From positions 17,399,237 through 17,463,236 of the forward strand of contig OX388307.1 in NCBI GenBank assembly GCA_947579605.1: DNA of 64,000 bases. The letters run 5' to 3'. The notes beneath the pieces are model-generated. The model did no database searches. It saw only the letters and a program-made list of their open reading frames with translations, and was not told the origin of the DNA. Position numbers and translations under genes: made by a program. The DNA comes from Athripsodes cinereus (taxonomy: Eukaryota > Arthropoda > Insecta > Trichoptera > Leptoceridae). Of this stretch, positions 45,454 to 56,100 are shown one piece after another (the stretch's first letter is position 1; every line of letters starts with the position of its first letter).

Positions 45454-46104
45454 CAGTGATTCCCAAAGTGGGCCAGATGGACCCCCAGGGATCCACGGAA
45501 GACTCGGTGGGGGTCTACAGTCCCTGATCTAATTATTAGCCCACCTATTTATTTTTTGGTAATTTCATCTTTGACATCGTATGGTTAGTAATTATTATCA
45601 TTTATACAGATAAAACTTATTGATTTCACTTGCTTATTTATTTTACTCAGACTTCCCCAAACTTTTTTGTGTCGTAGACCCCTTGCCATGTTTTTCCGTG
45701 TTGGGTAGACCCCCTACTTACCTGATATTGATTTCCTGTAAATTTCTAACTGTAGTGAAGTTTAGTGTTAAAAACTTAAAGTAAAACCACATGTTAATTT
45801 ATACATTTATTAATTGAATTTAAATTAAAACTACTCGAAATAAAATTTTGTATCTGTTATGTAAAATATACGTATAATTTTTTTACTTCATAGCTACTTT
45901 TATAAATAATGTATACCTATGTCTTGATATTATAAGATAGTATGATGTAAGTAAATAGGTATTATCAGTGTTTGTGTTGAGATCCACTATCGTGGACCCC
46001 CATTTTCATTTCATGGACCCCCAAATTTTTTTTCGCTGACGTAGACCCCTTGCAGGTTGTCATAGACCCCTAGGGGTCGATATAGACCACTTTGGGAATC
46101 ACTG
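45454..46104. mobile_element. hAT (Charlie-like) MITE
   Basis: 651 bp, termini CAGTGATTCCCAAAGTGG and near-complement, a Charlie-type terminus. Repeated GTAGACCCC/GTGGACCCCC motifs near both ends. The flanking 8-mers do not match, so it is older or rearranged. Confidence 0.85.
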
Positions 46105-46406
46105 ATTTTACTGTTCAATTTAATTGTTAGCAACATTAAAATATTATTATATTGGCAACACTGTCACATGCAGTGTGACGTCTATGGTATTTGCGTTCTG
46201 GCATCTAAGCGTTCTGGTTGTGTTCTCGGTTACGTTTAGTGATTATATTTGTGCTTTTTTTCTAAAAAAATTGCTTGTGATTATTTCGGAGTATTTATAA
46301 TTTATTTTGGACTTTATCTTTTATTTTCTTTATTTATTTTTTACACGTTATTGTACTTTAAATTCAATACTAAACATTAGCACGTGTTTTAACTTAAAAA
46401 ATCACT

Positions 46407-47533
46407 ATGGGTAAAGATAAAGACATTACAATTGAAAAAAAGGCAATAGTGAAACACCTTTTAACAGAGGAAAATGTTTCCATTAGTGAAATCGCAAGAA
46501 AATGCAATATATCAAGGCGTACAGTTCGACGAATTAAAGAGAAACTGAGAAATGGCCTTTCACTAGACACTCAAAGGCAAGGTAAATGTGGTCGAAAAAG
46601 AATAATAACACCTAGAAATGAAAGAAAATTGGTGAAAATTGTGAAAGATGATAGATTTGGGACCAATTCTTCCATCACAGAGCAATTGAATGAGGCAGGG
46701 GTTCAAGCATCTGTCATTACTGTTCGTCGAAGTTTGCATAGGCTAGGGATAAAAAGTAGGAGACCTGTACAAAAGCCCAAATTGACAGAAACAATGAGGA
46801 AAAAAAGACTTACATGGGCTAAGAAGTATTCTGAATTCACAGTTGATGATTGGAAAAGGGTAAGATTTAATAGAATACGTATACTACCATACATTTTTTT
46901 AAACATACCCATCATTATTAAATACGGTATCTTCTTTATTATTTTCAGGTATGTTTTAGCGATGAGTCAACGATAGAAATTCTGACTCAAAAAGCCCAGT
47001 ATGTAAAGAGGAAAGCCACAGAAAAATATAATCAAAACTGCGTTATTAAAACAATAAAACACCCGCCTAAATTAATGTTTTGGTCCGTTATTTCGGGTGA
47101 AGGTCTTGGTCGGCTGTACATCGTCGAAGGAATGATGAAGCAGGACCAGTATAAAAAAGTTATTGAAACGCGTCTGATCCCTCAAATAATGGAATGGTTT
47201 CCAGGTCAGGATGAAAATTTTATTTTCATGCAAGATGGAGCACCATGCCACACAGCGAAATCTGTGAAAAAACTACTGCAAGAGAGGAATACCCCTCTTT
47301 TAGACTGGCCTGGAAATTCCCCAGATTTGAACCCCATCGAAAACGTGTGGGAACTTCTCAAAAGAGAAATTTCGAAAGATAATGTTACAAATAAGACGCA
47401 ATTGATAGAAAAAGTAATATGGCATTGGAACCATAATGACCATTTGAAAAAAATGTCCATAAATTGCATTGAAAGCATGCCTAGACGAGTACAGGCTGTG
47501 ATAAAAAATAAGGGAGGCTCTACGAAATATTAA
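46407..47533 (+). CDS. Tc1-type transposase (DD34E), one intron
   Basis: Exon 1 46407-46859 and exon 2 46949-47533 (intron 46860-46948, GTAAGA ... ttattattttcag, phase 0) give 345 aa, the usual Tc1/mariner length. Residues 1-110: paired-like helix-turn-helix DNA-binding domain (ISEIARKCNISRRTVRRIKE, a GRKR hook near 62-65, second HTH around SSITEQLNEAGV). Catalytic domain: FSDES (first Asp), FMQDGAPCHTA (second Asp), DLNPIENVWELLKRE (Glu, 34 residues after the second Asp). No stop or frameshift. Transposase would cut TA-flanked TIRs in the nucleus; I found no matching TIR pair around it, so mobility is unproven. Without splicing, the frame stops at 46976. An AATAAA lies just after the stop (about 47543). 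Confidence 0.9.
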
Positions 47534-47710
47534 TTTTTTAAATAAATTGTGTATAGGTATATGTATATTATTCGTATTGTTTTTTGTAAATAAATATGTA
47601 AATTTTCTTTAAATTAAAAAAAAAAACAGATGTCTATATAAAAATGTGAGTTTTAAGTGTCCAAAATTCAAAATTTACTAAATACACTAGGGTAGGCTAA
47701 TAAAAATAAA

Positions 47711-47821
47711 GGCAAAACTCCCCTTTCACGGCACAAGCTTTTAGCTTAGTGTGAAAGGTGTATAAGGTTGTATTTGGGTTTATAACAAAACCCAGATATA
47801 TCTTTTTAAAAAAAAAAAAAA
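47711..47821 (+). repeat. tRNA-derived SINE, 5'-truncated copy
   Basis: aactcccctttcacggcaca through aacccagatatatctt and an A tail. This is the body and tail of the SINE seen complete at 53168-53345 and 62724-62902; the tRNA head is missing. Confidence 0.8.
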
Positions 47822-47904
47822 ATTAGATCAGGGACTGTACGTTGGCGTGACTAAAATATGGGGGTTCACGAGTCGTAAGTCGTACGCGGGTGTCCACGAA
47901 TCCA

Positions 47905-48065
47905 TAGTTAAAGTATCGGATATTTGGTAAAAGTACTAGATACTTAATTAATGCTTCGAGAAATATTCTTTAACAAAACCGAGTAGATAGTTTTTGAAAT
48001 ATTTCAAATTCCTTTACCGTTTTTTGAAAATTTGGCGACGGGGGGGGGGGGGGGGTGTAGAAATT
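47905..48065 (+). repeat. Shared MITE core with 16-G tract
   Basis: agtatcggatatttggtaaa, aacaaaaccgag, tttcaaattcctttaccg and ggcgac followed by a G run (48040-48055). Same core as in the three TAGTGATG MITEs, here without recognisable termini. Confidence 0.7.
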
Positions 48066-48426
48066 TAAACATGTAATATTTTTATATTTTCAAAGTATCC
48101 AACCGTGGAGTTTATAAAATCTTTCAAAATCCTATACCATCTCGAAGTGTAAATTCCCATCCAAGTAGCATTTGTGTCTCGCGCAATCAAAACAAAATAA
48201 CGACTGTTGTTGCGAAGCATAGAAATTGTTACGGAAAAAATCGTACCTAGGTACCATGAAAAATATTTGGACTAGGATGTAGATTTTAAGACGTGAACAA
48301 CTGAATACTTCAAACACTGTAATTTGAGAAGTAGAAAAGGAAGAACTAAATACTTTTAAAAATAATTTGGGATTAAGTAGCCTACAATTTAAAAACCTGC
48401 TCTATATTATTATTATTATTTAAACT

Positions 48427-48665
48427 ACTATACCATCACGGCATATCCCACAAGTGGGGTAGCCAGCAGACCAGCTGCATGTAATAAACATAAAAGATGT
48501 CCTCTCCGTGCCAATATAAAATCAATACATTCAGGATGTGTGACAAATCTCATCGCTGAATTTAAGATGTAAAATGTCTTATTTTTTCGAACACCTGCCT
48601 TTTACAGGACACTCGAAAACTTGCGGAGAAGAGTGGGAGACCAATTCTTTACCAAGTGCTCCACG
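48427..48665. repeat. Dispersed repeat (taccatcacggcatatccca...)
   Basis: The left part resembles 18165-18240 and the 162-bp array; the right part (acactcgaaaacttgcggag, gtgggagacc, gtgctccacga) resembles the 106-bp array at 53761-54078. It therefore looks like a longer copy of one interspersed family. No coding. Confidence 0.65.
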
Positions 48666-48842
48666 AAATCTGAAATACTATAATATAAAATGAAAAAACA
48701 TGAGTTCTTGTGAAATGCTTAAATAAATAAAAATATACATTAAATGGGCTATAGTTATTTCCACATATTGTTTTTTATTGATATTAAAAACTGTCGTAAT
48801 TTTTCGAATGTTTTGTTATTAGCACTGTGGAATTCCATATTT

Positions 48843-49082
48843 ATTATTAATTTAAAACAAAAGAAACTTTGTATTTTCCGCTAGAATAACTTTAATTAGA
48901 GTTAGAACGTTTTTGAAACTACTTGTTCCATCATCAGTGAAACATCAGTTCCATCATACTAATACAATACAACAAGTATCGTTACTGATGATGGAACAAG
49001 TAGTTTCGAAAACGTTCTAACTCTAATTAAAGTTATTCTAGTAGAAAATACAAAGTTGCTTTTGTTTTAAGTTAATAATGCC
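48843..49082. repeat. Foldback element (~240 bp)
   Basis: Arms 48843-48942 and 48983-49082 are reverse complements (ttaaaacaaaagaaactttg, actttaattagagttagaac, ctacttgttccatcatcagt), about 40-bp loop. Confidence 0.88.
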
Positions 49083-49849
49083 TAATTTTCTCGATAATGT
49101 TGATTGTGAAAAGACGTACAAATACCTAAGCTGTATATTTCATGAATAAATAAATAGCTACCGCAGTGTCAATTTAAAAAAAAATGTATAATCTTTCAGT
49201 ATGGAGTTTTAGATTAGAGAATTTAACACAAAACTTTTGAAAAATATCGATTATTTTCATTTTATTCTTCTTATTAAGTATTTTATTTATTAAACATTAA
49301 TTTTTATTATTTTATTTATCAATCTTGAAAAACAGTCATTTCACATTTATACTACAAAATTAGACATTACATCACATAGACGTATTTATAATATTAATAT
49401 CTAAGGTGTGCAGGCGCTGTTTACAGCTGCCGCCACGCGTCACCATAGCTCTTGGATAAATACCCGTTTTTACCGTTCATATTGATCCTATAATTCTCAG
49501 TTTTCGTGTGTATTGCAAAATAAAATCGCGCAGTTTTTATGCATTATAAATGTGCATCATCTCCTTATTTTAATCGAGTTTTGTGTTAAATTTAATATCT
49601 AAAAACGACAACTTCATTTATCAACAACATTCTTAAATCCAAACATGTGTTATGAACAACCGTTTCTGAGAATTACGGTCTAGTGTATTATTATCTAGTG
49701 TCCTGCAATGTGTAACAGAGACAGCAACACAACATCGCCATCCACAACACATAGCGGGGGAAAGTGACAATAAAACTTCAGAACGCGAGAGTCGCTGATA
49801 AATACTTTATATGAATGTGTATATCAATGTACACATGGGTAACACAAAC

Positions 49850-49990
49850 AAAGATATTAACATTCAAGAGCAAACTGAAGACATCGCTCGTCCAACAGAG
49901 CTTCCTGCGCCCTTGAGATGGATTCTCCATTAAACGGCGCTGAAGAAATCATCCATCATCATCATCTAATCAATGAAGTATTACAAGTAG
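49850..49990 (+). pseudogene. CR1/L2-like LINE tail, second copy
   Basis: tcaagagcaaactgaagaca encodes FKSKLKTS, then a stop and atggattctccattaaacgg, gcgctgaagaaatcatccat. Nearly the same as 51030-51115. Only the last 20 codons plus a CATCATC tail. Confidence 0.8.
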
Positions 49991-50094
49991 TTCGGTGTGT
50001 TTACAAATCCATAAATGAGTTCATCAAAATCATTAAAAATCCTACCTGACCGCGAGAAACTGGTCACTAAAAGCGAGTCAAAGCAGAACTTGTG

Positions 50095-51120
50095 AATCAA
50101 CAGTTAGTCAGGGAGTACCTCAGGGTTCTGTCCTGGGTCCAATTCTGTTCACCCTCTACATTGGATATATCGACAGTATGCTAGAAAAAACAGACTTTCG
50201 TAGCTATGCTTACGCCGATGACAGAATTTTGATCGGTTTTTGCAAACCTGATCAGAAAAATTACCTGAAGGCCCGGACCGAAGAATGTATAACAAACTTA
50301 TCTAATCTAATGGCAAAGAGACGTCTGAAGTTGAATCCAGCTAAAACAGATTTCTTATGGGTCGCATCGCCTGGCCGACAACATCTCTTGGACATAGATC
50401 CCATCTCGATAGCCGACACGGATATTCTACCGTCCAGTAAAGTCTCGATACTTGGGGCACGAATCGATAGCGCACTGTCTATGGAGTCCCAAATCTCAAA
50501 GACGGTGAGCTCCGCATTTTACCACATCCGCGAAATACGCTCCGTGTCGAAAAACCTCACTCCTGATAGCATAAAAACATTAATCTCTGCTTTTGTGGTC
50601 TCTAGACTTGACTACTGCAATATACTATTATGTAGGACTGCCGCAAATTCAACTGAATCGTCTACAAATGGCATTCAATAGCGCTGCAAGGCTTATTTTC
50701 CGCGAAGATAAGGGTTGCCACATCACACCTTTACTGGAAAAGTTACACTGGTTAAGAGTAGGTGAAAGGGTCCAATACAAACTGTGCCTTATAGTCTACA
50801 AAGCTTTGAACAAAATGGCACCTCAGTCACTTTCTGAACTCTGTGTTCTCAAAACACCTGCAAGTAGACCTCTACGCTCAGCTAAGACATCCACCAACAT
50901 GCTAGACGAAAACAACAGAGCAAACAAGTCCTGCTTCTATGATAGGGCTTTTGGCGTCGCAGGACCCGTCATTTGGAACCGACTCCCCGAGGACCTCCGT
51001 AAAAACCAGCCGATTACAACGTTCAGGAGCAAGCTGAAGACTTCGCTCTTCCAATATAGTTTCCCGCGCCCTTGAGATGGATACTCCATTAAACGGCGCC
51101 GAATAAATCATCCAGTATAA
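50095..51120 (+). pseudogene. CR1/L2-like non-LTR retrotransposon
   Basis: Plus-strand RT: QGVPQGSVLGPILFTLYI (B motif), SYAYADDRILIGF (YADD intact), LKLNPAKTDFLWVAS, VSILGARIDS, LISAFVVSRLDYCN. A frameshift near 50640 then gives IQLNRLQMAFNSAARLIF, HWLRVGERVQYKLCLIVYKA, FGVAGPVIWNRLPEDLR, FRSKLKTSLFQYSF, stop, 3' UTR aaacggcgccgaataaatca. 5'-truncated: the endonuclease and RT fingers are missing. Confidence 0.92.
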
Positions 51121-51189
51121 TAATGATAATAAAAAAACATAAATTGCTCATTTTAATATTTCATAGCACGTTCTACGCTTCGTATAATA

Positions 51190-51463
51190 GACCATTAAAG
51201 GTCACGTGGTCTTGTCTATGGATTTGCTTTTGCTTGGGGGGCAAACAGTCAGATTGCGCAAATCATCCTTGTCAGATGTTATGCCATAAGAGAAAAAAAA
51301 GAAAGTCAGACGACAAAATAATAACAAAATCGACACTGACAGTTTTTTTTTATTATTAGGTATTCTTTAGACGTTCCATCTAATATTACACCGTAATCGT
51401 CTGTTGTGTTGGGATGCCTGATGCCCCTCAATGATTTTTCTGTGACGTCATCCTTTAATGGTC
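51190..51463. mobile_element. TA-target MITE (GACCATTAAA family), copy 1
   Basis: 274 bp, termini GACCATTAAAGG and CCTTTAATGGTC with TA on both sides. The interior (ttgcgcaaatcatccttgtc, atgttatgccataag) matches, in reverse, the longer copy at 59591-60190. Confidence 0.88.
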
Positions 51464-51927
51464 TATTCTAAAAACCTTAAAGTTTGGCGCTCGTTACACC
51501 GTCTTTTAGTTAGCGCAATTTTGTTTTTATATAATCGTCCAAGTGCACTTGGACGAATAGAGTTTCGTCGATGCTGACTTGGATAGCGGCTACTTGTATA
51601 CTTTGATCACCTGTTTACACTATCAAGTAGCGGGAAAGTAAGCCATCCAAGTATACTTTATTAGTGTAAACCCCGCGTAATAACTTTGGTGTTCTATTTT
51701 AGTGTTCTATGCTATTATTATTTTCGCATCGGCTATTCGTCAGTAACAGGAATTACTGTCACTGTCACTGTCAAATAATGACAGTTTTGACCTTGAAGTA
51801 TTTTACAGTAAATTATGTAAACAAAACGGCATGGTTTTGACGTCTGTCAATTCAGTGGCTATACGTAAGGAATTTTATGCAAAGATAAACAAAGCCATGC
51901 TGTTTTGACGTCTGTCAATATTGGCAG

Positions 51928-52440
51928 CAGTGTGACCAGATTTGGTAGTTTCCTACTTTTTTGGTAGTTTTTGAGGCATTTGCAAGAATGTTTAGTAGTA
52001 TTTTGGCAGTTTTTGTATTTAGTCGGCAAATTATCGGGTACTTGGGAAAAGTACCCGATACTTACTGATCGAAAATAATTGTCGGTACAAATACGGGATA
52101 CATTTTAGAAAAAGGTACTGCGAGAAAATATTGTTGAAGAAAACCGAGGAGTTTTTGAAATACTTCAAATTCCTATACCATTTTGAAAATTCGGCGACGG
52201 GGGGGGGGGGGGGGGGGTAGAAATTTAAGCGAATAACTTTTTTTCAATAGTCGGTATGAAAGTATCCGAAAAGTAACAACAGTCGGTACAAATACCCGGT
52301 AAAAAGGTACTATGCTAAAATATTGTTTAACAAAACCGAGGAGTTCTTGAAATACTTCAAATTCCTATACCATTTTAAGAATTTAGTAGTTTTTGACTCC
52401 CCCATTCAGTAGTTTTTGAAAATAAAATCTGGTCACACTG
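51928..52440. mobile_element. hAT-type MITE (CAGTGTGACCAGAT family)
   Basis: 513 bp, termini CAGTGTGACCAGAT and ATCTGGTCACACTG, perfect duplication ATTGGCAG (51920-51927, 52441-52448). Subterminal GGTAGTTT/TAGTAGTTTTTGA repeats. Contains two direct copies of the shared core (52030-52220 and 52265-52385), the first with a 19-G run. Confidence 0.95.
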
Positions 52441-52449
52441 ATTGGCAGT

Positions 52450-52680
52450 CGTAATGTGCGGCCCGGCCGCACAACAATATACTCCAAATATGGAACATTT
52501 GATAACTTAACTTCACCTTAAAACTTCCACCCCCCCCCCCCCCCCCCCTCGTCGTTAAATTTTCAAAATGGTTTAGGAATTTGAAATGTTTCAAAACTCC
52601 TCGGTTTTCTTTTAGAGTATTTTCTCAAAATACCTCTTTCAAAAAAGTATCGGATACTTATACCGACTTTTATTAAAAAA
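52450..52680 (-). repeat. Composite MITE remnant with shared core (reverse)
   Basis: gtgcggcccggccgcacaac and caatatactccaaatatgga match the reverse of 18060-18120. It is followed by a 19-C run (52530-52548) and the reverse shared core (tcaaaactcctcggttttct). Ends not defined. Confidence 0.6.
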
Positions 52681-53062
52681 AGTGTGTATTAGTTAACCAT
52701 AAACATATTTTGCAATTTCTCTATGGAAAAGTTCACCATAGATAAATTTAATAATTTCTTTCTTTTTTCTATGTAATTACGGACAAATAGCCTTTGCCTA
52801 TTATTTTTCAGGTGTTGATTGGCTGAATTTCCACCAATGGAGTTGTGGGACGTGTTTTAATTTGACGGATTAGGGTTATGATAATGAAAGAGTTTTTGAC
52901 TTACTTTTATCTTGATAAATATGTTATTATCGAAGACGTCGTACATAACAAGTGAATAATTTATTAAAAGTTCACACGTAGTGTACTCGTGTTGATTAGC
53001 TTATTTCAGATTAACGTATTGTGCTCTTATATTATTCATAAAGATAAAATAAATACAAAATC

Positions 53063-53153
53063 ATGTTGAGGTTATTGTTGATTTTTATATTTGTGATATC
53101 AATTTTACCCCATAATTCGGCTAAGATAGACCCGAAAAATTTAATGTGTTTAG
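53063..53153 (+). CDS. Canopy gene exon 1
   Basis: First ATG after an AT-rich leader (aaatacaaaatc); codes for the signal peptide and KIDPKNLMCL. Donor G|GTAAGTA. The hydrophobic stretch begins directly at residue 2, supporting this start. Confidence 0.93.
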
Positions 53154-56100
53154 GTAAGTAAATATTTTTTTTAAAGAAAGATATATCTGGGTTTTGTTAT
53201 AAACCCAAATACAACCTTATACACTTTTCACAGTAAGCTCTTAAAAGCTAGTGTCGTGAAAGGGGAGTTTGCCGGCACCTGGGATTGAACCACGGACCCC
53301 TTGTTCATGAGGCCGAGACTCTACCTCCAGGCTACCGACGAACTCTATTAAAATAAATATATTGTAAATTATATATTTAAGTCTATGTGCCATGGCAATA
53401 ATGTATTATTTTAACTGATTAACTTGATCCTAATAAGTTGCCCACTTAAGTTTCTAATACATTTAGGCTCTGAATACTCCCAATATTAGCCATCTGTCAA
53501 TACAATTCATGGTACTCCACTTTAATATCAAACTATTGTTTACGAGGGATTTAGAGATGTATTTACTCAGCTTTACAAAAAAAAACCAGTATCATCTTTA
53601 AATTAATCATAATAATGTCACTCACTCTAAATCTACAGTGTTTGGTTGTCATCGAAGTGCACACTTTGCATTGACCTTGGGCTTCCATCAGTCCAGATAT
53701 ATTGGGATGGTCACTATTATAGATCTTGTCCCAACAAAATTCAAATTTGCTGTGATTTTGTGATATATTGTTACAAGCTTGGCTCTAGTAAGATACTTGA
53801 AACTTACAGAAAAGAGTGGTAGACCTATCATTTTCCAAATGTGCTCCATAGTTTAGACTAGGGTTGTGATATATTGTTACAAGCTTGGCTCTAGTAAGAT
53901 ACTTGAAACTTACAGAAAAGAGTGGTAGACCTATCATTTTCCATATGTGCTCCATAGTTTAGACTAGGGTTGTGATATATTGTTACAAGCTTGGCTCTAG
54001 TAAGATACTTGAAACTTACAGAAAAGAGTGGTAGACCTATCATTTTCCATATGTGCTCCATAGTTTAGACTAGGGTTGAGAGAATGAAAAAACAATTTGC
54101 CAGATAACAGTTGGAAATGAATGTTTGGAGCAAGTAAGCGAGTATGTATATTTGGGAAGTATGTTTACGAGGGATGGAAGATGCGATAGGGACATTGAAA
54201 GAAGGAAAGTGGCCAGTGCTAGAGTGAACGGTGCATTTTGACCCATTGTCAGCAATGGCAATGTATCGAACATGGCTAAAATGATGGTGCACAATACCAT
54301 TCTGGTACCGTCACTTACGTATGCAAGCGAGACATGGATGTGGCAGAAGAAGGACAAAAATGGAATAAACGCAGTGGAGATGCGATCGTTGAGAAAAATG
54401 GTTGTGTAAAACGCTGCGTGATAGAGAGAAGAATGAGGATATTAGAAGAATGAGCGGATGCAAGAAGAGTGTTGTGGACAGAATGCGCGTGAATAAACTA
54501 CGGTGGTTTGGACATGTTGAACGAATGAACGAGGTAAGAATGACAAGGAGGATACATTTGTCTGAAAGAAAGGGTGTGAGGAAGCGTGGGCGACCGAGAA
54601 CTTCGTGGCTTGATCACGGGGATCAATTCCCAAGAGGAACCGACGTATGTGTGTGAGAAACTGTATGAATGTGGAGGAAGCGAAGGAAGTGTGTAAAGAT
54701 AGATCTGTTTGGCGTTCCATTCTCTCTAACTACCTCACTTGGGACACGGCGTGAGGGTATAGTATAGTTTAGTACCTATTTATAGATTTATTTTTTTCTT
54801 AATAAATTATAATGTACATACATACTTTATTGATGCTGCCCAACTAGGTATATCATATACTAGGGCAAACATCTCACAAACATATCAATCATATACACAA
54901 TTACAAAAAGCATTCATCTGCTACGTCATATACACAATCACATTCATAACAAGAAAATACTGCACTGTAAACCGTCCATACATGAAATAATACACAAACA
55001 AACCATTTCTCCATATAAAATAAGAAGAAAAAAAAAAACAAGAAAAAACAACATATCCCTCAACCATACACATAGAAAAAAAAAAACAAGAAAAAACAAC
55101 ATATCCCTCAACCATACACATCACAAAACACAAAACAAATCACTGAACAAATCCCAAAATATCTTGTAATCTCTCCAGTGGAAGATCAGACACCCAACCA
55201 TAACATGCTCTTTTAAATTCAACAAAAACAGTGATTTCTCTAATATTTAGGGGCATGATGTTAAACAGCATTTATTTATTCTTTTTTCACATCATCATTG
55301 TAATTATGACAGTGTTAACAAAAATATGAAATATCTTACAATAAAATGTGGCTACAATAAAAAAAGCCTATAACTAAACATAGAAATATTTGAGTATGCA
55401 ACTGAAGCAAATTTTTCAATTCTCCAAATTAATATGTGACGCTTTAGAAATTGTTTAATATTTAAAATTACTTGTTTTTTGGTATTAATATTACCTTTTA
55501 AATTGTGAGGTAGTTATTGGATTATAATTTTTTTTATCTTATTGATTTTAAAAACCGAACAGGTAATATGGTTGGTTATGTTACCAATAATAAAATTGTT
55601 GTTTATTTCAGTGTGCCGGGCAACTGTTGATGAGCTTGAAAAGTCAATCAAGAGTATTAATCCAAAGAAGACTGTTGAAGTAAGCAGTGATGGCTATATT
55701 AATACTAAATTTAGATAAAACCAATCAGACCTCTCGATTTGAGAACCGTGTTTACCCAGTGTAACATTGTGCAAAATCTAATAATAAAAGAGGCATCTCA
55801 ATGCTTGCGAATTGGCTCTAGGCTGGCTTAAGTGATCTTTTTCGGTGCCCTTGGACAATGTTCCTCAAATCCAGCATTCTCACTGTCACGATATAAGGTC
55901 CACCATTTAAGAAACATTTTGTGCAAACCATAGAAGCAACCATTGTAAATGGTTCTCCAATAAAGATGTTTGATTGGTTTTGTCATCTGCGTATTGTGCC
56001 CAAATCCAGTCATACCATAAAAAAATAGTAAATGAATTTAGATAGATTTTGTAAATAAGGATTTGTTGAGTCCCTTAAGTATATAGTTAAGTATATAGAG

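Noticed and set aside
46861..46976. Reading exon 1 of the Tc1 transposase through to the stop at 46976 as a 189-aa protein
   Set aside because: The read-through residues are hydrophobic and unlike the family; splicing at GTAAGA/ttttcag restores FSDES and the complete catalytic domain in phase.
53168..53345. A tRNA gene on the minus strand
   Set aside because: The A- and B-box-like parts belong to a SINE with a long non-tRNA body and poly-A end; a second copy exists at 62724-62902.
54070..54357. Minus-strand ORFs of 75-95 codons
   Set aside because: Shadows of the LINE family B fragment on the plus strand.
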